Source of the DNA: Ischnura elegans
Lineage: Eukaryota; Arthropoda; Insecta; Odonata; Coenagrionidae
DNA: 64,000 bases
Direction of reading: 5' to 3'
Assembly (NCBI RefSeq): GCF_921293095.1
Contig: NC_060248.1
Span: 18,184,744-18,248,743 of the forward strand
This document shows, in pieces, positions 42,521 to 55,089 of the stretch. Below the pieces are notes generated by a model. The model had not been told where the DNA came from. It saw only the letters and a list, made by a program, of their open reading frames with translations, and made no database searches. The translations under genes were made by a program, and so were the position numbers. The stretch's first letter is position 1, and each line of letters starts with the position of its first letter.

Positions 42521-44711
42521 GGGCCTAAGTCTGTAACTTCGTTTTCTCCCGAGTTGGGAGAAAAGAGACTCGTGAAGCTCCAGTTTCATCCAACTGAAGT
42601 CTGTAACGGTAACGGAGAAAACTTTCTCCCAGTAACGGAGACTCTGACTCTCCTGGAGAGTATCTTTCTCCCGACTTAAGTCCGTAACGCGATTTGGAGA
42701 AACTGACGCGCTCTGGACGGGAGCTTGGGAGTCACCCGCCCGGGACCCGGCGATTCATTTTCTCCATAGGAGAAACGAGGAAAATACCAATGGCGGACCG
42801 TTGTGGGCGATCGTACTGCAGTTCTAATTGTATTCTAATATGGTTTTTTACGTATTTGTGACAAAATAGAACACGAAAATGCATTCTTCAAGTTAGGCAG
42901 GCAACTTATGTAGTGTAATTTGTGACAAGAATAGAAATTTTTGTATGGCTGCATTTGCAAGGAAACTACGTGCAGTGAACTTTCATTGTGCCTCTAGTAT
43001 AAGTGAACAAAATTTGTGTCCTTAGTGTACCCCTTAGTGAATTGATTGCACATAGACGATGAAGTAAAGAGTGAAGTGTGTTGTGAATGTAACATCTTCG
43101 ACGAAATTATTTCGCACGTATATAATTTAGGCTACGAATCAACTGTATACATTACGATGAAAGGTATCTAACTATGTATTGCGAAGGGGATATGTTTCAT
43201 ATTTGAACTAGTCTTACTTTAGGGATACATCGAACGCCTGTTAATTTTCATTCGTTTGTTCGCTTCTAAGTTCTGTTTGATTTTATTACGTATTGCATCT
43301 ATTTCCAATTCCCGTTGTGAGATGTGAGGTTTTGGCAATGTTTACATTTCACGCATTTCGTTGTGTTGTTGTTTGTTTTTGTTTTGGTAATGTTACGGTG
43401 AGAGTGATAGTGAAATTCGAAGTTTGTTGGTGTTACAATAACTGGTTTAGCAATTTGTTTCAACCTATTCATTTCATTGTCTTCGCAATGTTAATGTGAA
43501 ATAACGTAATCTGATTCTAAGTCGTTAGTGATGAGTAGGAAGTGAGGTGTAAAGAATCCTTTCGAACTTCAAGGAGTGCAAATTCTTTTAGTGTATGCAA
43601 AGTGATTGGAAAACCGATTATCATGTTTTATTAGTGTTACATAATGGTGTTTTATATTTATTGTGAGCCAAGATATTTATTGAAACAGTTGATTCCGAAT
43701 ATAATGATTATAAGTATTAAAAAGATAGAAATGTGTGCGTTGTAGTGCTGTATGTGATATGATGAGCAATAAATATGTACAAGTAAGGGTAATTTTGCTT
43801 TGTTTTCTCTATATATACCTCTAGTAAACCATTTTCCCCATGTTTTCGCTATTCTACGCTGTCAGTCTTTGAAATTTTTAAAAGTAGCGAGGCAGGTTGT
43901 TGTGTTTCCTAAACTATAACATTTTGGGAGATTGTAACATATGTTACTAATTGCTGGCACGTAGGTATTTGCAAGAATAAATATGTACCATTCACACATT
44001 TATCTTAACGTTATTTTCTTTACGATTCTTTTCTGCATAGTAAAGTTTTTCAATTTTCTTTTTCCACTCCCACATTGTGTATTTCAGCTTTTCGAGGATA
44101 AATGCATGTAATACTGACGTTGATAGTTATGTTTTTCCATACTCATCATGCATTCACCAATGAAAGTAAGCATCCGAAGTGCAAAAAAATATGCCATATA
44201 TATCATCAATGAATACAGCGGCCGTTTGTATACAAGATTACCTACATCTAAAACATAAAAATGCTTTGGTGTTACGCATTATTCTCTCCTTTTTCAATGA
44301 TATAATATACTCTTTTGTGTGTACTAATGAACAAATATATCTGCGATGGATTTAAATCGATTTATCCACTATCAATTATAATTTCGATGCATCAATTTCT
44401 TTTATTTGAAAGTTTAACTTTAATGATGAACGAGTAGCCCTTATTACAGGTGAGAATCGTTTGATTTCCCTCTCGTTTTTTTATTTGAAACAAAGCTTTT
44501 CTATTGGTTCTTCACGGTATCGCCGGCTTCGGATTCAATATTTTTCATACCTACCTGCCGTTCCTGTCCGATACCGAGAATTAGAGTTTTCTCCGGTAGC
44601 GGCCAGGAACTGATGTTCTCTCCGCCAAGTTACGGACTACAGTCGGGAAAAAACTACGGGAGAGTACAGAGTCTCCGGAGAAAGGGGAATTCAAGTTACG
44701 GACTTAGGCCC
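42521..44711. mobile_element. 2.2-kb terminal-inverted-repeat element, superfamily unknown
   Basis: Inverted ends GGGCCTAAGTC(T/C)GTAACTT; possible 3-bp duplication CAG (42518-42520 and 44712-44714). The motif AAGTC(T/C)GTAAC recurs inside the left end (about 42595 and 42676), with a related AGTCCGTAAC reversed near the right end. It interrupts the second 2-kb duplication unit. No transposase frame. Confidence 0.72.
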
Positions 44712-44714
44712 CAG

Positions 44715-45170
44715 CAATTCCATACTTAAAGTCATCAACTTCTTAAAATAAACTGATATTCTCCCTGATGTAAGATCCAAATAAAATCCTTGTACACCTG
44801 AAATAGAATTACAAAGACTATTTGAAACAATACATGCTACATAACTTTCACAGGTTGTAAAATCTCACATATTAACCAAACATGAGAATAAAGTTAACAT
44901 GTCATTCACCATTTGCCAGCTATATGAAAGGCTGTTCATAGCAATATATAAGGTATCATATTCTCAAATAACACAAGCTAGTTCATGCCATTACTAAATA
45001 CTACCCAGTTCCCAAACTAATCCTACAAAAATATTTTGTAGCCTATAAAAGGGTGGGAAAAATGTGCACATTAACATTATTGAAACAAGTTCTAATTCTC
45101 TTACATGACTTACCATTTTTTAAATAAATAATCCTCATGAGGCAACCAACTTCTTGACTCATTGAAATCC
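44715..45170. repeat. continuation of the second 2-kb duplication unit
   Basis: CAATTCCATACTTAAA(G/A)TCATCAACTTCT here matches about 40697, and similarity continues for about 400 bp (block GATGTAAGATCC, AAATCCTTG). Confidence 0.7.
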
Positions 45171-46416
45171 TTATGATTTTTCTTTCTTTCTACATTAAGC
45201 TTATCAATCCAATTCTATTTTGGAATTGTGAATGCTTGTTAGATATTTACTCAATATTTAAAATGAATAATGAATTAAATTTATACCTTGGAAATAGTTT
45301 GCATAGGAAGGACAGGTAATGCCTGCGAAAAGCAATGCTCATCACAATAATATCAGATTATAAATTGTATGTGGTCATTTTCATTAGGCTTCACCGTATT
45401 GATTCACATCCTACAGTGGGTAATCTATTAACACATATAATGATTAGTATCTATTACAATGTTGAATATTTTTTTTTTTTACCTACCTTGCCTTTTACCG
45501 ACCTTGGCTTTCACGTTAAGATGGATGATTTCGCTGGCTTACGGCGTTCATGATCAACTCTTTGAGTTTCTCCGCCAGTAACACCTTTTGCAGCAATGAC
45601 CAGACATAAGGGAGAACGTTCTCATCCTTTTTAATTAAGGAATGACGAGAGAAGTATGTTCCGTTCTTTTTCCGCGAGAAAGTCTACCTTTTGCTTTGCG
45701 TGCTCATTTTCCAGAAGAGATAGCACCACATATTTTCCACTTCTTCCAAACAATAATAACGGACTCTGTCGCTAAACATTTCGCAGTACTGTGTTGTGAA
45801 TAATCGCTTAAAATCGTCAGGGATCATAATGGAATTCAGAAAATAACGCAAACAGTTGTAATACGTGTACTGAAATTTTACTCAGCTGGAATACACCAGA
45901 AAGGGCCAATTATTTTCTCAAAGCCTTTACCGGTGTTTGTCCTTACTCTCGATCAAAAACTCAAACATGATTTTTTAATGCTCACTTCTCTTTTCGCTAT
46001 TTAGCAAATACTCATCTTCCAAAGCCATCTACCTCAAATTTCTTTTTGTCATTATTATAGAGTTGATGCAACTGATAAGACTGTTATCCCGAGTCAGAGT
46101 CAATATCTCATTCAGCGTTATTAGATAATTAATCTTATTCCTCTCTCTAGATGTAATAAGCGAATCATTCGAACAGTTCCCTAAAAAAGGATAAAAAAGT
46201 ATTGTCCCATTTCATGTATCTAACGATTTGATCGTTGGATTATTCTTCCTCATAGAATAATCCTCCAAGTTCGCTAGAACATTAATTTACGTAAGCTTGG
46301 TTTCGCTGTTAGCAGGACCCGCCCGCCTTTGTGACGGTGTGGGATTCCTCGTCCCCTCCCTTCCTTCCCTATCCCCTCCCAGAAGGCGTCGTCGCGACGT
46401 CGGGCTCCTATCGCGG
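45171..46416. other. no recognisable gene
   Basis: AT-rich until about 46300, where a GC-rich patch (46310-46420) precedes the Transib-like element. This patch and the 48330-48440 flank were contiguous before that insertion. Confidence 0.45.
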
Positions 46417-46421
46417 CGGCG

Positions 46422-46667
46422 CACAGTGCGCGGAAATCGGAAAAAGCCGGACAAAATTACAAAATGGCTTTTTTTGAGTTACAAACTTGAAACTTTGCAA
46501 TTATACAAAAACATGATTGAAATTTATGGATATGTACTTCATTGGACATAGATCCCACCCGTTACTGAGATACAGAGGCTCAAACGTGAACAAATTTCCA
46601 TAAAAACGCCCGTCTTCAATTTTCTCTGAAAATCTTCCAAAGTAAGTAGATGGTGAAGTTATGTGTG
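46422..46667 (+). repeat. left 246-bp inverted repeat
   Basis: Starts CACAGTGCGCGGAAATCGG. About 22-23 bp inside the heptamer is ACAAAATTAC, an A-rich stretch where a nonamer would be expected in a recombination-signal-like end. Confidence 0.85.
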
Positions 46668-48080
46668 GATTCTTGCGGAATGAAAAACCACATAATCTGT
46701 TGGCATAGGGTTTTTTCTTTAATTTTCCGTAATCTTAAAGAATATCATCGACAAATTGTTTCCGTGCAGTTACAAAATGGCGGACACTGTTTTTCGACAA
46801 AGTTTTACATTTAGGTAGAGTTTCAAATGGGTTTTCGGCAAAGTCACGCGGAGTAACTTATATGAGAGCATTTTGCAAAAATTTCTTGAGGTGCTTATGC
46901 AGTTAACTTTGAAATAAGTTTGCGTCGCCGGAAATTACATCGATTTTTCAATCGCGCGGCAGGGTTCGTCTCCGCGCGTCGGGAGCTGGATTAACCGCGG
47001 CGCGGTAAAGTTATTGAAGCTTTATGGATTTTAACGCTCAGCATTCACCGTTTTTATATTTTGCTTCAAGACACCGATTCTCAAATGGTCTATGGTGAAG
47101 ACGTTGGAGGTATTTCAGCCGAGGTAAGTCCACGTTTCATTGAAGTTCATTTCGTTTTCTTTGGATACGATCGAAGACCGTGCTTCTATTAAAAGCGTTC
47201 AAATCTCGAAAAAGTGAGTTGTTTTCCTGGGACTCATACAAAAAGTCCTACCAGAAAGACACCAGCTGAGACTCTTATACCTTCTTTACTCTCCGATCCC
47301 TGATCCCCCGGATTCTACTGCGAAAACGGTCGTTTTATGACACCTTTGACCGTCTTAACTGGGTATTTCCACGGGAACTTCTAGGTTTTCAAAATTTGTG
47401 TCGTACCCTCAATTCTACTTTGACTTATAGATTACTCTTGTCTGTTGCACAGTTACCACACGTTCTTCCCCGTGTACTCATTACGACATTGGTTAACCAT
47501 GGGTTCTACAAATTAAATATTTATTTTTCAATTCTACCTAGGCTCCTCCCGTCATTCATATGACATTATTACACGACTTGATATAAAATAATATTTAAAT
47601 TGCGGAGATAATCATTCACTCAGTAATAAAATATTCTGCATTATTTATCACGGGGGCTGAATTTAAGACAAGACCCTGATGCTCTGAAATTTCTCGATGA
47701 CTTCCTCAGTATACTTCCTTCCTTATAATACTCATGATATGGCCATACCTTAAGAAATGGGCAGATAGTTCTCGAAACAATGAACGATTTTTGTGTCTAT
47801 AAAAAAATTGACTCGTTGAATCCATAACATTTCCAGAATTTGTTATGCATCATTTTGCCGATACTTCAACGACAGCCGGTTTGTATTGTATTTAAAAAAA
47901 ATATATTCCTCCCAAATTGATTGATTAAATAAAATTCTCCCTTCAGCTTTATGCTGAAAAATTCATATTTTATTAGCCAGGCAATCCCGGGCAGCCAAAA
48001 AAACATTTCGCACCTCATATATTAGATCACTTAGAAGAAAAATTCAATCTTTAGAACTACTACTACTACTGCTTGGCTTA

Positions 48081-48326
48081 CACACATAACTTCACCATCT
48101 ACTTACTTTGGAAGATTTTCAGAGAAAATTGAAGACGGGCGTTTTTATGGAAATTTGTTCACGTTTGAGCCTCTGTATCTCAGTAACGGGTGGGATCTAT
48201 GTCCAATGAAGTACATATCCATAAATTTCAATCATGTTTTTGTATAATTGCAAAGTTTCAAGTTTGTAACTCAAAAAAAGCCATTTTGTAATTTTGTCCG
48301 GCTTTTTCCGATTTCCGCCCACTGTG
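48081..48326 (-). repeat. right 246-bp inverted repeat
   Basis: On the minus strand starts CACAGTGGGCGGAAATCGG and matches the left arm except for the base after the heptamer. Confidence 0.85.
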
Positions 48327-48331
48327 CGGCG

Positions 48332-49789
48332 CCTCCTTCCTTGTTCCTTCCAGTCCTCCCCCTTCTGTGGTGCAGAGGTGATAAGCTTTAAGCTTCAGAC
48401 CTCGGCCCAGGAGTGTAACCTCTCGAGCCCGCCCTAGGGTTTCGTATCCACTGTCCCATTTCATGGAGAAATAGTGGAGGTGATTCAAGAATTTCATCCC
48501 CAGGAATTTCCTCACGATCGTCCAGTTGGTCTCTTTAAATACCAATTCTTGAAGATTATCTTCGGCATTCTGGAAAAGGTATCCAATTATCCCACCGTTG
48601 CATTCCACGATACAAGTGTAGAGGCACAAAGTAATGCCGATCTATTAAATGGAGTTATTTCAAGCCTTATTTTTTCTCAGCGGGTTTCCGTGCTAGATAT
48701 AAGCCAGCAGTCCATGGAGTGGCGAACTTTCTCAAATTTAATCAAAAGTAGTACATTTTTCACTATCAGCACGGCCACCTTCTCTTATTCTCGTCATTCT
48801 TCAAGCAAATTGGTACCATTTGTTATTATCTGGCGGAACATATCCTTAGACCTGCTCGTTAAAGTTATTATATTAAAATGTTTTCACATTGTTCACCCAA
48901 CTACCAACATGCCCCATTATTTTAATAAAGAAAATTTTGAAAACTCTCTTCGTTCTGCAGTATTACCTCATGCCACTAAACTGTAGCTTCGGGAAATTCT
49001 TTGTCATTCACACTTACCAGGAGGGGTACATGACGCGAATGTCTCTTGGCAGCAGAACCATAGGTGGTCGAACAATATCCTCCGAGTTAAGGTATGGATC
49101 ATAGTTAGGTAAATAAAATTTAAACCATAATTTAATGATATTGCAGTTGAAGTTTAGAGTCTAAAATTTTTAAACTTTACAGCTAAGTAAGACTAATTTA
49201 ATTATCCCTATGGAATAAATTTAATTTTTTGCTTCGTAAACGAATTAGCTTTAACTATAGTATTGAATATATTTCGTGAATATATTCATGAAATTTTCTT
49301 TGAAATAAACAGAAAATAATAAAATGTTTGACCTGTAACTTCTGTATCGTCTTATTTGTTGACTTGAACCATGTTTTTAAAATAATATATGGCCAATTTA
49401 TGGGCTACAGCAGCTTATATTAAGGTCTGTTTTACACAAAGGAGATCTATTCTGATAGGTAAGAATAGTATCAAACACACAGTTACTTTTGATTTATTAT
49501 GATGAATGAGGCTTAGCTCATAGGGTAGGTAGTTTAATGAGCTTCCCCAAAGTTGTTTTAAAATAATAACAACTCATAAAAATAATCTATTTGCCCACGA
49601 ATCAAATCACCAAGTTATTGTCCAGTAATCTGATACTTTCAATTTTGATATGATTATCATTGCTCCCTCCATTAACCTTCATCCATAGAAAGATTCGTCG
49701 TGGCGAAATATTATTTCTCCATATGATGAATATATTTGAAAATATTAACTTATTTGATGCATCTAAAAGGAATTGGAATCAATATTTAC
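48332..49789. other. no confirmed gene
   Basis: Contains a 170-codon + strand frame at 48474-48986 with no recognisable domain; AT-rich afterwards. Treated as unproven. Confidence 0.4.
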
Positions 49790-50036
49790 CGAAAACTAAT
49801 GCCAAGTGGCCAATATCACTGCTGTGCTCTGCATAAAGAGTTAACTTTACACCGTCTTCCGTTACACAGGTCCCCGTAAACTGCAAGTTGACTTGATGAG
49901 GCGGCAACACACTTAAATAGTTAATTGACCATGCGCACTTTTCGTACAGATTTTTTCCTCCCCTATCCCTGACCAATAGCGTCACGGACTTCTCTTTCCC
50001 GCGGAATCCGTTTGACACAGTGCAGCTTCCACACAT
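49790..50036 (-). CDS. possible exon of unknown gene, CUB-like pattern
   Basis: Minus-strand frame of about 82 codons: MCGSCTVSNGFRGKEKSV, then YEKCAWSINYLSVLPPHQ, VNLQFTGTCVTEDGVKLT. The spacing C-W-I...V-L-F...C..DGV..(L/I)Y loosely recalls half of a CUB domain. A donor-like G|GTAAAT ends it. No convincing acceptor or partner exon was found, so it may be chance. Confidence 0.25.
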
Positions 50037-50597
50037 TAAGTGACCCAGCTCTTATGATCGAGTCTAGCTAGGTCATTTCCAATAAACTAGGTGAAAGAGC
50101 AATTGTGAAGTGCATTAACCATTAGCAATTCATTCATTCAGGTTTTCCCACAAAATACGAGTAGTTCGTACGTATTTCCTCAATAATGCTAAGGGATTAA
50201 GATTGATATCTAGTCTGAATTACCTCGAGTAAGCGATAGAGATGACTAATAACATTTCCCTAGACGGCTTCATCATGACTTTCGACGACATAAGAAGATT
50301 ATTATATTCTTGGCGCGTTTTTTCAGTAAAATTTCGCCTCCTCGGAGTAGAATTTAAGATTCAGACATTTTAAAAAACCATCCATTCACTTGTTCATAAA
50401 ATTTTCCTTTTCTCGTTTTCGAGACGAGACTCGAGAATCGGAATCTTGTATAATGCTCGCATATGTGTAAAGTATGGCTCAGCGGCACTTGCAATCCTTC
50501 TTATAGTTTGCTTGCTAGGGGAAAATGATGGCCCATTTCAATTGCGCAGAGCACATTACCTCGGCAGAAAGACGGATGATAGTTTAAATGACTAAGT

Positions 50598-51867
50598 TAG
50601 GGATGTGCGATTAGTACTTTTTGATGTCGAGTCGAGTTGAAAACTACTCGCGAGAATCGCGTCGAGTATGGCAATTCCTGAACTACGCAATACAGCAATG
50701 CATGCTCCAACATATTCTCATTTTTCCGATTCCCTCGTGAATTTTTCTCTTATGAATGATTAGCTTGATCTAAAAGGGAAAAGATAATGAGGAAGTTTGA
50801 TGGTAATTGCGTCAAAATTAGGAGATGAATGGAAACTAATGTGTCTTAAACAGTTCAATAAGCACAATTGAAATGAATTTACCTCTAATTATATGTCGTC
50901 AATTTAATTGATTTATGTATTAAAACTGCTATGAAGAGCCCTCAGTAATTGCATTTTTATGGAATCATGTAATATTTGACCCTTTCAAATTCTCACGCAG
51001 AAAAAATAATTGTTCTACGTGCAGTACTCAGGCAGCAGGTTTTAACGTCTCAATGTTACAATATCATTTCCAGCAGAAAATTGCCTTGCGCAAAAAACCT
51101 GTGTGGCTGGACAAGTAATTTTTTGCCACAGTAGCAAGATTTGAGAACCTTGGGAATTTATTTTAAAATTTATACATACGATATTTAAGGGTCTTGAACC
51201 TTAATGGAATTTTAGTGGGCGAAGTGAACGAACTATAGAACTTAGCCTTAGCTTTACAGATAAATAAATTTCTTTACGTCTTCATTCGTTTAATCAACCA
51301 TATAAATTCCTTTTTTGTTAGTTCAAGAAGGAAATTAAACGCAACAAGGGATTAAACGAAAATCAACGTCGTACTGAAAAAGGCTGAAAGACGGCATTTT
51401 CCGCAAAAACCTAAAATTTGCATTATTTCCATCGAAATCCTAGCAATTTTTACACAACCTCTCAGAGTTTGAGAAAAGAAAGTATGGTAGGGTATAAAAG
51501 TATCGCATGAGAAAGTATGCGCGATGCAGCGGTCCATTCCGATTACGCCGCCAGGTCGGAAAACGGTCGGCCACCGCGGCTGACGAAAAGGTGTTCGACG
51601 ACCACGCCGATTAATATAGTGGCTGACTGCTACGTAAACAAAAGCTAAAACTCCTAGTCTAAAGCATTAGAACGACTTATTGACTTTAGAAACGATATTA
51701 TTACATGAGTTTCATGATAGCGCTTCCTGTCGGCAGATTTCTGAACTTACTGACCTCGACAGCTCTGTAACCGAAACTTATCCACTCGACATTCGTAATA
51801 CAACTCGAAGCACTCGAGTCGAGTGCCAACTACTCGACTCGAATCTTTGAGTACTCGCACATCCCTA
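50598..51867. mobile_element. hAT-type non-autonomous element (TAGGGATGTGCGA ends)
   Basis: Perfect 13-bp inverted ends TAGGGATGTGCGA; flanking 8-mers GACTAAGT and AACTATGT agree at 6 of 8. Both subterminal zones carry GAGTCGAGT/ACTCGACTC repeats, which would be likely transposase sites. 1270 bp without coding. Confidence 0.72.
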
Positions 51868-52243
51868 AACTATGTACCTATTCCTGTATGATATATCTTC
51901 CGAGGTTAGTGAGGATATTTAGCATAATGGTGGTCTTTTGAAGGCAAGCGTAAGGTTTCGCTGGAGGAATCTGGAAGTGGTCACTTTGTCCGAAAGGACG
52001 AAAGGGAGAAAGGCCTGTTAGTGTCCTCCGCAATATTTGTCCGGAAAAAAGGTCGTACAGAGAGGAAGAGAGTGAGTGGAAAAGTCCTCGACTTGTTGTT
52101 TCGTGGCTTCTTTCGAATTGTGTGTCGAAGGAGGGATTCATGGGTATCCCTTCCGCTGGAGGGCAAGGTGCAGATGTAAGAGGAATTTGTTTATAGAGTA
52201 CGGAGTGTTGCATATTCTGTGGCCACGCACAATGGCGAATCCA
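51868..52243. other. no recognisable gene
   Basis: Short overlapping frames only; no domain or repeat identified. Confidence 0.4.
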
Positions 52244-52495
52244 GGAGGGAAAAAAGTTGAAATCAGTCAAATTTCGAGATGAGCTTCATTGAAAAATCAT
52301 GCTCGATAAAACTCATTTGAATTATAATCTCTCTTTCTTTGTGCTTGTGTGAAGATCCACATTTATTTGGCAGGAAAAATAGAAAGAGCGATCAATTGCT
52401 ATAGATTGAAAATGAAACCATACTTTCATTTTCTGCGTTGACTGCATGAGGAAGACAAGCTGTGAATATTAAGAGCTTCTTAGTGCCTCATCAAG
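52244..52495 (+). repeat. segmental duplication, copy 1
   Basis: Direct copy of 53711-53960 with roughly one change in eight bases. Shared blocks include GAAATCAGTCAAATTTCGAG and AGAAAGAGCGATCAATTGCT. About 1.47 kb apart. Confidence 0.85.
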
Positions 52496-53145
52496 GGACA
52501 TCATAGGAACAAGGGGGGGGGGCTATAGTCTGTTCACTTTATGTCTGCGGATGAGCTTTCGTGAGAGCCCGGAGACTCTCGGATGTATTCGCTGATAGGG
52601 GAGGGGTAATACCGAGAGAGAGAGGAGGAGCGAAATTAAAGTTGCCAAATGTACGTAGCCTCACTACTTTGTCACTGAAAACGTGAGAGTCATGGGTGGC
52701 CACAGGTATTTTGGCCCCTGCGCCGAGACAATATACCTACTCATTTGGAAGGCATTGGGGATAATCCTTTCACAGAAGCCCATGACAGCGTCAGCTACCG
52801 CGCTGAATGAGGCACCGTTGGTTGAAGGCATACTTAGTCACATACAAGGGGAACGCGTGGGGTTTGGCAATACTTCTCCGCAAGCAGATTAATGATGTTA
52901 ACTCGACGGAGATCTGAGAGCGACTCACTGAGGCCACGCCTACTGTTTACTGATTGGCAAAGGCAAAGTCACATGTCGAGAAACTTTCCCTCCCCTCATC
53001 TCCACTTGCTTAGGCCACACCAGCTCACCCGCAGAGATAAAATGAACAGAGTATAAGTGGGAGCCAAACTCCCAGCAGTAGTGGGGGTCTGAACAAAATT
53101 ACCATTCTATCTAGTGTCGATTGGATAGCCAAAGCTATCTATATA

Positions 53146-53352
53146 TCGCCGGCGTCGGTGGCGGCGGGACAAAACCTTCGCCTGCCAAACAAGAGGTCGT
53201 GGGTTCGAGTCCCGCCCTAGTAGGTTTCCCCTGTCCAGGGCATGGTTGTTCGTGTACGTGCAATTGTAAAGTTGTGGAATACCTTGATATAAAATTTTCG
53301 ATATGAGCTATATTCGGTGGTTTTAGAATAAAATGAAATAAAAATAAATCCA
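53146..53352 (+). mobile_element. tRNA-derived SINE
   Basis: A degenerate tRNA head ends in a perfect B box GGGTTCGAGTCCC (53201-53213), preceded by CCTGCCAAACAAGAGGTCGT, a common tRNA-SINE block. An unrelated body follows, then an A-rich tail (ATAAAATGAAATAAAAATAA). The A box is poor. It lies between the two duplicated segments. Confidence 0.7.
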
Positions 53353-53710
53353 TATCCCCCCTATCCCCTATGCTACTGGGTTGTAGCATACCAATAGTGT
53401 TTAAAATAAGCCCTACGTTTAGAGATAATGTGTATTTAAATACGTGAAAGTAGGTTAATGTATCGGAAAATATAACTAAATACTTTTTTACTGAAAGGCA
53501 ACGTCCAAAAATTTCGGTTTTATCTAGCGCGTGTTTCGAGCCACTTAGGGGGGGGGGCTAAAGGCCACAATTAGAACCCCCTGCGAAGGGCCCCCCTAGG
53601 AACCACCACCGGCCAGCCACAGATGGATAGAGAAATTGGAAGCGAGCATTTTGTATGTGAGGGAGCGACAGAAAGATCACTATTTTGTGTACATAATTAG
53701 CTCCGTATGC

Positions 53711-53960
53711 CAGGAAAAAAGTTGAAATCAGTCAAATTTCGAGATGAGCTTCAATGTAAAATCGTGCTCGATCAAACCCATTTGAAATATAAATTTCCTT
53801 CGTCGGTGCTTATGTGAAGATCCACATTTATTTGGCAGGAAAAATAGAAAGAGCGATCAATTGCTATAGATTGAAAATGAAGCCATACCTTCATTTTCTG
53901 TGTTGACTGCAGGAGACAGACAATCTGTGAATATTAAGAGCTTTCTAGTGTTTCATCAGT
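53711..53960 (+). repeat. segmental duplication, copy 2
   Basis: Matches 52244-52495. Neither copy has coding. The intervening DNA, including the SINE, is not duplicated. Confidence 0.85.
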
Positions 53961-54950
53961 ACTTATATAATAGGAGTGCCTGCTGGGATGACAATTTAAT
54001 CATTTGCTAGATTTTGAAATTTCGCTATTTGGAATCTTTGAGTAAATATACATCTAAATGCCACTCCGACAGCCGCCTAGAACGGCATCTGGTGGGGGTG
54101 TTAGGACACCAGCGAATAATAAATGTACGTGATATACTGAAATACATGTTTTGTTGCGCGGTTGTCGCGTGTCCTCTTAAGCATCTTGCAGTGAGAGTGT
54201 GTCTACCTCACTCACACCATGTCTATCCTTCCCCTCTCAATGCACTCTCCTTCAATGCCACTCTGGCCATGTTTGGGCAGCGCAGTCGCTGGAATTATCC
54301 AGTTGACACATTGAGGAGCCACTGGAAGAGGTGTGATGACAGTCGTGCCTCATGAAGCGCATTTAGTCGTTCGCGGGTGAGAGGTTAGCGATAAGTTGGA
54401 CGGAGGAGGGAGAGGCTGTGTTGGAGGAGTGCAAGCTTTCAGAGAAAATGTCTTTTCGCGCCTGCCCCTTAAAATATAATGATTCCTCATGCCTGATCCC
54501 ATACAAGAAGTGAGATTGAATTTTAACACGAAAGATCAAAGGCCAAGGTTTAGATGGAAACCAAGAAGGAAGACTCAGAACTTTTTGAGGAGTTGGACGA
54601 GGGGCTTAGATGAGGCGTCCATTCGAATACTAACTGACTGGGGATTGCCCAAACATTAACCGGATCACTTGACGCATCCCTTCATTCTCATGAAAAATAT
54701 ATAACCTGTTCTCCGGGCTGTATCCGCTGAAGAAGAAATCCCTCTCATGGCTTTCGTTTGATGTGGAACACACTGAACTCGTGCGATTCAGGCTTCTGGG
54801 GGTACGGATGTAGAGGATTTTGAGACCATTCACAACTCGTGTGCGAAGTTACCTTGCCCTGATTGTTAATGGGAATTTCCTTGTCCTCGTTAATCCTAAT
54901 CCATCCATAAGTTCAATAGATTCAGGCTTCAATTGGTGGAAGTTAGACAT
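53961..54950. other. no recognisable gene
   Basis: Only short chance frames; no terminal repeats seen. Confidence 0.4.
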
Positions 54951-54953
54951 ATT

Positions 54954-55089
54954 TAAATAAATAAAAGATCGTAGCACTTTTCCACAAATTTTGTTTACTG
55001 TATGCGAGACGATGGCTCAGTGAGCCGAAACGCGTTTTACGCTGTAAAAAAATATTGTGGAAAAGTGCTACGATCTTTTATTCATTTAA
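54954..55089 (+). repeat. inverted-repeat cassette with hammerhead-like core
   Basis: AAAGATCGTAGCACTTTTCC (left) and its inverse (right) form arms of about 37 bp around an 60-bp centre. The centre reads GAGACGA, stem GGCUC-AGU-GAGCC, GAAA, stem GCGU-UUU-ACGC, then UGUA. This has the order of a hammerhead ribozyme, but the first core strand has two changes from CUGANGA. It may be a terminal fragment of a Penelope-like element. Confidence 0.5.

Larger units (their letters stand above)
46422..48326. mobile_element. Transib-like non-autonomous element with long inverted repeats
   Basis: 1905 bp. Both ends begin CACAGTG and form 246-bp inverted repeats (46422-46667 and 48081-48326) that differ at one base as read by eye. 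Flanked by a 5-bp GC-rich duplication CGGCG (46417-46421 and 48327-48331). CACA(A/G)TG ends with 5-bp GC-rich duplications are typical of Transib. The central 1.4 kb has no transposase frame. Near-identical arms suggest recent activity or arm homogenisation. Confidence 0.72.

Noticed and set aside
48474-48986. 170-codon + strand frame as a gene
   Set aside because: No recognisable domain, Ser/Phe/Ile-rich as expected from AT-rich chance frames, no splice or start support.
53146-53389. minus-strand 84-codon frame as a gene
   Set aside because: The peptide containing RAGLEPTTSCLAG is the usual antisense reading of a tRNA-SINE head.
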